A DNA stretch of 64,000 bases, taken from positions 34,687,001-34,751,000 of the forward strand of contig NC_089037.1 in assembly GCF_034140825.1 (NCBI RefSeq). Direction: 5' to 3'. The position numbers and the translations under genes are program-made. Below the pieces are notes generated by a model. That model was not told the DNA's origin. It searched no databases and saw only the letters and a program-made list of their open reading frames with translations. This document shows, piece by piece, positions 25,201 to 33,529 of the stretch; position 1 is the first letter of the stretch, and every line of letters starts with the position of its first letter. Source of the DNA: Oryza sativa Japonica Group (Eukaryota; Streptophyta; Magnoliopsida; Poales; Poaceae).

Positions 25201-25661
25201 TGCCCACAAGGTCCAAGCCTGACGGCCCGGCCCAAACACGGCACGGCCCGACTGGGGGTTGTGCCCGTGCCGGCCCGGCCCGACCGCCGGGCCATGCTTG
25301 GGCTTCCCCACCGGCACGCTGGGCCGGGATGGCACAGCCAAGCCTGGTACGAAGTTCAGGATACATAACGGACTAATTTTCAACCATATGTAAGACACAG
25401 TAGGAGCAAAAATAGACGTATTATATGGCACGGCCAAAAGAATATGGACATAAAATATATTTATTTTAGTTATATATATGTCACATCCCAAAGACCCGGC
25501 CCGACTGCTAGTGGGTCGTGCCTAGGCCTGAGGTGTAGCACGTGGGCCGGCACGGCCCGGCACAAAGAGCCGACCGTGTCATGCCGGCCTGATTCTTCTT
25601 TGGCCGTGCCTTGCTCGTGCCTGGGCCGGGCCATACCAGGAGGGCCAAATGGCCATCTATA
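25195..25661. mobile_element. non-autonomous hAT-type element, 467 bp
   Basis: A perfect 8-bp direct repeat GCCCTTAT (25187-25194 and 25662-25669) brackets the element. Its ends, TATAGATGCCC and GGCCATCTATA, are short inverted repeats. The subterminal regions are rich in GCCCGGCCCGAC / CGGGCCGGG motifs. An 8-bp target duplication and short ends identify the hAT superfamily. There is no transposase. It sits immediately upstream of the presumed DUF1639 leader. Confidence 0.88.
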
Positions 25662-26701
25662 GCCCTTATCTCAATATTTTTACTATTTTATTAAAAGTAG
25701 TTACTATTTATTTATATAACTGGTGATCCACGTATCATCAATACTTAAAGGAAAATTAAGCGATTGTGTCAACAACAAATTCCTCATACCACCAACAAAC
25801 ACTAACTGTCACTCTACGCACCACCACCACCACTCTTTCTCCATGAGCCATCATCATTCCTCCTCTTGCCTTTACATGCGCAGCCTTACCCTCTAGTAAC
25901 CGACATGTCTTTTTACCCTCCCCTATCGTGATGCACACTATTGTTATGGTTGTCGTTCAGGTCGGGGAAGTCAGGCTTGCAGGGACTTTGGGAGGCAGGA
26001 GCTGACCTGACGAAGCGCGAAGGCGCTATATTTGGGCTCCTTCTTGCTAGATCTATTGGTTATCCAACTGTTGGAGGGAAAAAGAAAATGGAGAGAGAGA
26101 GAGAGAGTTAATGTGCAGAGTCATTGCTGAATCACCGGACTTGGATAGAATAAGGTGGTCCAAATTGAAATGTAAAGTTGGCTATTGTGTAAATGAAAAG
26201 AATGGTTAAAGGATAATATTATATGAAAACTTTTAAGAATTTTTAAGAATCCATAGTATGTGCTATAATTTACTCCCTTTTGTCCCACAAAAAACACGGG
26301 ATGATTAATTATGGTTAGATAGATTCCGCTAAAAGATGATAAAAATAATACCATCATTTTTGCTCAATAATAAAGTATTCGACTATGGTCTTCTTTTTTC
26401 ATTGCATGATATATGATTACTACATTAGTAGGTATTTCCGTAGTTCTTTCATATTGTTTTTTATTTTCTACATATATGTTAATTTGGACTAATATTTTTC
26501 TCATAATTAAATAGACAATAAATCATTTTTCCATAATTCTCCTATAAAATGAGAATAGGGCATTTTAAAATTTGAAAATTATATTATAAGTGTATGTAAT
26601 TTAATGTGTAAGATATGGACTTATAGTGTAAGATTTAACTTTTTTTTCTAAAAAAGCCGCATCATAGTAGATAGGTAGTTAACCGAACAACCATAAAAAA
26701 T

Positions 26702-27130
26702 AGAGACAATCCATTGTGTGTCACTGATTTTGTCCCCGGTCTACAATATGTCATTGGGTTGTCAAGTTCTAATATGGCACCGCATTTTGCTTAACTTCTA
26801 TAATATACCATCATCGTCTAGTTAGCCTCCGTTAGCATTGTACAATTTTATCATACAGATTGTAAAACTTACAAAGTTTGAGATGGGCAACTTCTCTGCC
26901 TATTTTATAATATGATATTTTGGAATTTTCAGCCAAATTTTAGAAAATTTTGTCCTAGGGATATTTCAATCATTAGGACAAAATTATAAAGTACTAACAG
27001 AATCTAAATGGACGGCGATGGTATATTATAGAATTTAAGCAAAATACAATGACATATTGTAGAACTTAACAAACTCAGTGGCATATTATAGAACAGTGAC
27101 AAAGTTAGCGGCACACGATGGATTCTCTCT
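26702..27130. mobile_element. fold-back element, about 430 bp
   Basis: The left arm AGAGACAATCCATTGTGTG pairs with the right arm CACACGATGGATTCTCTCT, and pairing continues inward for about 130 bp (CAATATGTCATTG, TAACTTCTATAATATACCATC and complements). Flanks carry an A-rich repeat of about 7 bp (AAAAAAT). Non-coding. It probably belongs to the same broad MULE-like fold-back class as the elements at 8.4 and 60.3 kb. Confidence 0.78.
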
Positions 27131-27476
27131 AAAAAATAATCTAGTTAAATTGTTTCTTTTTTATTCAAAACAAAACATCTTTTACCTAAATACGTTCAGA
27201 GAACTTCAAAAGAAGTAAGAAAAAGAGGAGGTTAGTCACTAGCCCAAACACATGAGGGTGGTTGCTCACATCCATGGTATGGTATATACTCACATTAATA
27301 GATAATATATTAATATTATTAAAATTGTTCTTTGTAGTGAATGGTGTGAAACTAACAACTTTAACCTTATATTCTTTTGTTGTTCCATCTTCTTCTTGTT
27401 TTCTCATTCTTATTTATTTTTGATAATAATATTGCTACAGTCAGCACTCAACACTATTACTTGCACATGAATACTA

Positions 27477-27574
27477 CTCCCTCCGTCCCTAAATATAAGC
27501 GATTTTGGTTAGATGTGACACATTCTAGTACAATAAATCTAGACATAATCCCTTATATTTAGAGACGGAGGCAG
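27477..27574. mobile_element. short Stowaway MITE
   Basis: TA duplications at 27475-27476 and 27575-27576 surround a 98-bp element with ends CTCCCTCCGTCCCTAAATAT and ATATTTAGAGACGGAGGCAG. Both arms are nearly perfect complements. Confidence 0.9.
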
Positions 27575-28259
27575 TAGCAGCTAGCTTATGTGTGTGTGTG
27601 CTCTGTAATATATATTATCTATGTTTTTTATATGAGAAAATAATAACTATTATCTTTGTAAATGATATTGTATTTATAAAAGGTATCTGACTAGTTTTTT
27701 AGTAGAAAGATATTTTTGCTAAATATAATCTAGAATGCTATAAAGTTTAATAATATTAAACGATATAGTCATATAATTTTTTTTGGATGAAGTAGTGATC
27801 AACACTTGTTATGAATCCAATGATCATAATGTGATATATATTATTCAAGTGAGTTGTGATATTCACTATTTACTAGTTACATGCCTATGCATTATAATGA
27901 GATCTACATATAAAAATGAGATTTAGTTTATCTTTAGTCTATTTTTATAATGTATTGAATTTTTTACATTTCTTTAGATAATTTATTGTTTTATAAATAC
28001 ATTAGTTTAAATACATGTAATATAAAAAATAAATACTTAAGTAAATAAGCGCTACTTTAAATCCAAAGATCTATGTAGGATTTTATAGGATTTCAATCCT
28101 ATAGAAAATTTTTCAATGTAGCCATTTAATTCAAATGATTGAAACTTTTCAAATCATATGAAATATAAATATCATACATAAATATATATATTGAATTTAA
28201 TTGGGGCAGCATGGTCACTCATTCCATTTTGTAGTGTGTCGTCTGAATTCAACAAATGC

Positions 28260-28350
28260 ATATTTGATGTCTGTATTGAGCTTATCAATTCAAACTTCCT
28301 CAGAATATTTGATGTCTGTATTGAGCTTATCAATTCAAACTTCCTTAGAA
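28260..28350. repeat. two-copy tandem repeat, 45-bp period
   Basis: The unit ATATTTGATGTCTGTATTGA and its following 25 bases appear twice with one difference. It makes a short repeated reading frame in two frames, which I do not consider coding. Confidence 0.85.
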
Positions 28351-28768
28351 GATATATATTTTTTTGGCTTGTTTAGAATTCTTATCCGAGTGTAACACAA
28401 TTTCAACATTATTTATGCCACATTGCATTGTTTAACTCTGTAAATTATTATGATTAACGACTAATACGCAATGATCATTTAATGATTGAAAAATACTATT
28501 TAATCAGTTACCTTGATGAATTTATCATTTACCTTTGATGAATTTGTCATTTCTGACCATAAAAGAATTAAGCTTCTTTCATAGTTATCAGTCCAAATAA
28601 TTATAAATCGAGGTGATCCAATTACACCGAGAGTACTCCTAGACTCTGCACAGCTAAGATAACCACAGTCAAAATAGCGTATCCGCGAAAATACCGGACT
28701 CGCTATATTTCTTTAAATTCGAACGTATAGTTCTCGCCTTAGTCCTCACTACCACCTATTCCTCTATA

Positions 28769-29492
28769 GAAGAAAAAAGCAAAAAACATGGACGATCAAC
28801 CAGAAGAGGAAGATCGTACCACTTCATCCATGGGTTAGCAGTACCATTGACATCTCACTCCATCTAGCTCTCACGAGGGAGATGACAGGCTTCGAAAGCA
28901 CCATGAAGCGGTGACAGAGGAAAACATAGAAGAAAAAAGCAAAAAACATGGACGATCAACCAGAAAAGGAAGATCGTACCACTTCATCCATGGGTTAGCA
29001 GTACCATTGACATCTCACTCCATCTAGCTCTCACGAGGGAGATGACAGGCTTCGAAAGCACCATGAAGCGGTGACAGAGGAAAACATGATTGACATGCAA
29101 AATAAATAATTGTCAATCACAGCAGTACCATTGACATCTCACTCCATCTAGCTCTCACGAGGGAGATGACAGGCTTCGAAAGCACCATGAAGCGGTGACA
29201 GAGGAAAACATGATTGACATGCAAAATAAATAATTGTCAATCACTCCATCTAGCTCTCATTAGGGAAATGAGAGAGGAAGATCGTACCACTTTGCATCCA
29301 TGGGTTAACAGTACCATTGACATCTCACTCACGAGGGAGATGACAGGCTTCGAAAGCACCACGAAGCGGTGACAGAGGAAAACATGATTGACATGCAAAA
29401 TAAATAATTGTCCATCACTCCATCTAGCTCTCACGAGGGAGATGAGGGGCTTCGAAAGCACCACAAAGCAGTGACAGAGGAAAACATGATGC
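28769..29492. repeat. complex tandem array, about 160-bp units
   Basis: Two nearly identical 160-bp units (starting at 28,771 and 28,931, with AGAAAAAAGCAAAAAACATG) are followed by at least three shorter, rearranged units sharing ACATCTCACTCCATCTAGC, GAGATGACAGGCTTCGAAAG and GGTGACAGAGGAAAACATG. The last unit runs into sequence next to the LTR, so the array probably grew from the leader region of that old element. The reading frame over it on the minus strand is repeat-derived and not a gene. Confidence 0.85.
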
Positions 29493-29554
29493 ACGTGCCG
29501 GTAAGTGTCGGTAAGTGTTTTCACTATTCTCTCTTGGTAGAGCTGCTGATAACG

Positions 29555-29825
29555 TGTTAGAAAACGATAGATAAACAGTGAAAACAGTGAATCCCATTTT
29601 ATTGATCTCAATATGTCCTCTTTTATATTGAGGATTTGTATGTGTACAAGCCTAGGATTCACTGTTATTGTGATACAAATACTCCATAATATGGCTGTTA
29701 CAAGTCACTTGATTGATGCCATTGTTGCTCTTTGATGAGCCTTTGATGAGATCAAATATGGCCTCATGATGCTTTTGTAACACAATGTACTCTATTGCTA
29801 TCTGAGGAGCAGCAAGCTCACAACA
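29555..29825 (-). mobile_element. LTR-like fossil, probably Copia family, 271 bp
   Basis: In minus orientation the sequence starts TGTTGTGAGC and ends CTAACA, contains a TATA-like AATATAAAAGAGG and a poly(A)-signal-like CAATAAAATGGG, and is followed by a TTATCAGCAG stretch like the initiator-tRNA primer site of Copia elements. It is a remnant: no coding body is recognisable, and the sequence beyond the primer site passes directly into the tandem array. Age cannot be set without the second LTR. It lies about 120 bp past the last recognised calreticulin-like exon. Confidence 0.65.
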
Positions 29826-29991
29826 TACAGTACAAAACTGCCACCCATTTTCATTTAGAAACTCAGTAGAGTGGTATTAGTAAAAACTCAATTAATCTTC
29901 AGACAGAAATATCATCTAAAGTTGCGCAAACAAAGGAAAGCAACCTCAGGCTTCTCGTACTCAGGATCAGGAATGATTCCTTGTCGTCCCA

Positions 29992-30131
29992 GGCTGTGTT
30001 TAGATCCAAAGTTTGGATCTAAACTTCAGTCCTTTCCCATCACATCAACCTGTTATACACACACAACTTTTCAGTCACATTATCTCCAATTTCAACCAAA
30101 ATACAAACTTTGTGCTGAACTAAACACAGCC
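29992..30131. mobile_element. MITE in a calreticulin pseudogene exon, 140 bp
   Basis: Perfect 12-bp terminal inverted repeats GGCTGTGTTTAG / CTAAACACAGCC. The flanks read as calreticulin codons for PED on one side and WDDK on the other, so the element interrupts the PEDWDD repeat of the P-domain. I cannot make out a clean target duplication. The interior resembles the MITE at 21,344 in the opposite orientation. Confidence 0.85.
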
Positions 30132-30441
30132 CGTCTTCTGGCTGCAAACAGTAACATTTTACCGTATTAGTTATGACCTCTGTAAAAATAGAACAGCACA
30201 GACTGCCTATTCAGAACAGCCAGTGAATTATCTCTAAATTACCTTCTTGGCTTCAGGATCCTTCTTCTTCTTTGGAGGAAGATTATCACAATCACCATAG
30301 ATGCTTCCAGTTCGCTTCTCAGTGTTATCAATCAGAATGCTGTATTTGGCGTCAGGACGGATGATCAAGGTGTAGACGTGTGTCAGTTGATCGGTCTCGC
30401 ATGGCACGTCCTTCTTGATCAGATGGTTATTGCCGTTCTTA

Positions 30442-30690
30442 GGCTGCGTTCGTTTGGAGAACAAAGGGAGTGAGTTTGTTTCTGTTTTCCGCGCGCACGC
30501 TTCCCAAACTACTAAATGGTGTGTTTTTTGCAAAAAAAAAAAAATTCTATAGGAAAGTTGCTTTAAAAAATCATATTAATCCATTTTTAAAGTTTAAAAT
30601 AGTTAATACTCAATTAATCATGCGCTAATGACTTACCTCGTTTTGCGTACCTTCCCAATCTTCTCTATCTCCTTCTCCTCAAACACACCC
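30442..30690. mobile_element. PIF/Harbinger-type MITE in a calreticulin pseudogene exon
   Basis: TTA repeats (30439-30441 and 30691-30693) flank ends GGCTGCGTTCGTTTGGAG and CTCAAACACACCC, which are imperfect inverted repeats. Without the element and one TTA, the exon reads ...[15 protein letters not shown], as in intact calreticulin. Related, more decayed sequence (GTCGTTTCGCATACG-like end, TCAAACTACT) appears near 37,125-37,301. Confidence 0.9.
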
Positions 30691-31264
30691 TTAGTAAGGA
30701 TAGCGTGAACCTTCTTGGTGGCATACCCGCAGATATCTGGTCCAAACATGATGCTGCAATTTCAAAAGAAACCGATCAATCAAAGATGTTGCGCTCTGAA
30801 ATGAGCACACAGAAGGGAATGCAAGGTGATCAAACCATCACCTGTACGGTGTCTCGCCACCAAACTTCTTCTGGTCAACATCGCCGCCAAGCAATTTCAC
30901 GTAGCCGCCGCCGCAGTCGAGCTTCTGCTCGTGCTTCACCGAGAACTGCAGCACGAGGGTCTTGTCCTTGTTGCTGAACTCAGGGTACTCGGCCGAAATG
31001 GCGTAGAATCTGTAGTCCTCTGATGTCTGGATACCTGCACAGAGAAGCAGAGTAACTTCGCACATGCCGGAACAGAAAAGAAAAAACGAAATCAGCAGCG
31101 TGGTGTGTGCATCGATCCTCACCCTTGTTGTTGGTGTCGCCGTTCCACTTGCCGGCCGTGTGGTTCCACTCGCCGACTGTGTTGTCCTCCTTCTTCCACT
31201 CAGATTTGACCCACCGATCCTCCCATCCATCTGTTTTCACACACAATTCAGAATTCAGAAACCA

Positions 31265-31722
31265 ACCAATTCTAGTTTCTCTGAAAACCATATATGTGTA
31301 CATCACATTTCAGACAAAGCTGAAAAGGAATGCCGGTACCAACAACAGGATCGAAGTTCTCAAAAAAAAAAAAAAAAGAGGATCGGATTCGATTAACAAA
31401 GAACGCACATACACACAAATTTGCAATTGCTTGCTTCCACAAAAAGAAAGAGATCTCCAAACAAGTACCAGAGTTCTCGTACCTTTAGCTAAACACTTTA
31501 TCTCAACTATAGCTATACCAGTTCCAGACAGGAAATGTACAGGGGCAAAATGGTCAATTCTCAAAGTGAGCAAGTCACTATAATCCTCCTCATCGGCATA
31601 ACATTGTTGGAAGCAATCGAGCAAAGTGAGTGGTACTATTAAATTCTTTTCGTCCTCTGTCTTCTCTGATCTTAGCATCTCTTCGTTCTCCTCTGTTCAT
31701 CCCCTCCTTCCACATGATTAGC
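31265..31722. repeat. local duplication, copy A (of phytocyanin 5' region)
   Basis: Strong similarity to 37,985-38,570. Shared runs include AAAAAGAAAGAGATCTCCAA, GACAGGAAATGTACAGGGG and GGCATAACATTGTTGGAAGC, in the same order and orientation. Copy A lacks about 190 bp present in copy B after the GTACC near 31,480. Similarity stops close to where the phytocyanin start codon would be, and no phytocyanin coding sequence follows. On its other side lies the calreticulin-like pseudogene. Confidence 0.9.
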
Positions 31723-33529
31723 TGATAACCACGCTTTCCACGTGGTTTCCTTTGGTCAGAGGGGCAAACAAATCCAACAAATTGTGTCATCGAACGGGAG
31801 GCAAATGAAGCGTAATGTAATATGATGGTTCCGTATTAGATTGGACCTAATGAATGTGGACAATAGATTTTCTAGCCTCACTATCCCTAATGTTTATGGT
31901 GCTATTAAAATCTACTAAGATAATTCTTATTTGCTCCAGCAGTGTATAAATAGGAACCACTTGAAGAATTTCATTTTTTCCATTCAAGTCTATAACTCTC
32001 AAAGTTACATTGCCATGTTCATGCTTCTGAACCTGCAAAAGAAATTGGTATTAGTATTTCACCCTGAAAAGGAAAACAAAACAGATAGAGACACAAACTA
32101 TGCCGGCAAAATTTAAGAAACTACAATAGCTGCCATCCCATTTCAATAAGTACATGCTGCTGTGTGACACTGTTAAAATGCTGAAACTATATTATTAAAA
32201 GATTGTTTCTATGTAGCATTATGTAATATTTTAAAGAAAACATGTATGCATGTGATGAAGGAAAAAATTAAACCATCATAACACATGGAATAAATCTAAG
32301 TGATACTACCTCCGTCCCAAAATAAGTGCAGTCGTGGATATCCGTGCCCAACGTTTGACCGTCTATCTTATTTGAAAAATTTGTGAAAAAATTGAAAATA
32401 TTTAATCACACATAAAGGACTATTCATATTTTATCATCTAATAGCAATAAAAATGCTAATCATAAAAAAAAATTCAAATAAGACGAACGGTTAAACGTTG
32501 AACGTGAATAGTGCAAAACTGCACTTATTTTTGGGACGGAGGGAGTATTTGTGAAAACTCAGGAGCATTTCAGCTGCAAGAAGCAGTGGCTGCCACATTA
32601 AGGTCCTATTAAATTAGAAATTGAGTCTGCAAGTTTAGAATATAGTCTTGAATATTTTTTTGAGTGTAAATATAGTTTTTAATTATTAGAGTCTAAATTG
32701 TACAAGTAATGTCAGCTTTTTTTTTGGTTAGAAATCAAGAGTCTATGTATAATGATATACTATGTTAGGGACAAATCTAGAGAAAATACAGAGCATCAGC
32801 ATCAGACGAGATCAATCAAGAAGAAATATTCAATCCTTTAACACTGCCTCTCAATGCCTCTAGTTTTTCCATCCTAGTCTATAATTATCCCTCTAGTTCT
32901 TCCATCCCAGTCAATTTTCGTATCCACCTTCTAATACCTCTGTCCCTTTTGACAAGGTTGTCTGGCCATCCTCAATGTGGTAATATTCCCGATGTGAACC
33001 AACACGCAGATCAACTTGATGAATCAGTTTAATGGCAAGTGAAATTCTTTTTATAGTCAATAGAAATGATCAAATTGTAAGCATAAATTTGTGAGATACT
33101 AAGTTGCTAACTATTTGGAACAATTAACAAAAGGTAAAAGATGTGTGATTGGTACCAAACTGTTTCTTGAATGATGGAATGGAGTAACCACCAGTACTGT
33201 CTCCCAAGCCGTTCAAAATAAACCTAAACTGAAGCTGGAATAGCATCAGAACAGTCTCCTTTTCTGATACCACATAGTACTGGATATTTTTGTCTGGGGG
33301 TTGAATTGATGGATAGGCTATCCTCCAAGTGTTTGAATTCTACAAGGATAAGTAATCCTGTCAACAAGACTATGTATGTGACAGACAAAATTCAACCCCA
33401 AGGAAACTCCTGGAGTGAATCTGACAAAATGGATATTACCTGTTCAAGAGGTTAGCAGCGTGTAATCCTGCAAAAGGACACTTGGCAAGATATTTTACCC
33501 AGTAGACATAAACTAGTTGTATTCATCAT
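31723..33529. other. intergenic, 3' flank of the PPR gene
   Basis: No coding region is recognised besides the Stowaway element at 32.3 kb. The part next to 33,529 should hold the 3' UTR of the minus-strand PPR gene. Confidence 0.5.
32306..32545. mobile_element. Stowaway MITE
   Basis: TA duplications at 32304-32305 and 32546-32547 with ends CTACCTCCGTCCCAAAATAAG and CTTATTTTTGGGACGGAGGGAG. Inner pairing TGACCGTCTATCTTATTTG / CAAATAAGACGAACGGT continues the hairpin. Confidence 0.92.

Larger units (their letters stand above)
25670..28768. other. AT-rich, MITE-containing intergenic region
   Basis: No gene is recognised in this stretch apart from the elements listed separately. A GA microsatellite lies at about 26,091-26,107. 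Base composition falls to strongly AT-rich after 26 kb. Confidence 0.5.
29945..31230 (-). pseudogene. calreticulin-like pseudogene, 3'-truncated
   Basis: Minus-strand exons match plant calreticulin closely: 31230-31123 ([28 protein letters not shown]), 31034-30842 ([40 protein letters not shown]), 30753-30243 ([46 protein letters not shown]) and 30142-29945 (PEDWDDK). Splice sites are intact. The third of these exons is split by a 249-bp MITE, and the last by a 140-bp MITE plus a one-base shift after WDDKE. Most of the P-domain and the acidic ER-retention end are missing. An upstream exon may start near 31,460 (MEISFFLWKQAIANLCV... FFFENFD), but this is weak. Calreticulin is an ER Ca2+-binding lectin chaperone; this copy should be non-functional. 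The good protein match argues it was lost recently. Confidence 0.88.

Noticed and set aside
29237-29662. 141-codon minus-strand frame with internal repeats
   Set aside because: It runs through the tandem array and part of the LTR-like fossil; the repeated peptide follows the DNA repeat.
31334-31460. Possible first exon of the calreticulin-like gene (signal-like MEISFFLWKQ... FFFENFD)
   Set aside because: A poly-T tract makes the Phe run, the duplicate copy does not preserve it, and the join adds residues not found in calreticulins. Mentioned in the pseudogene entry but not claimed.
31310-31678. 122-codon minus-strand frame in the duplicated block
   Set aside because: It overlaps the duplicated phytocyanin 5' region and has no homology; the matching region of copy B does not keep the frame.
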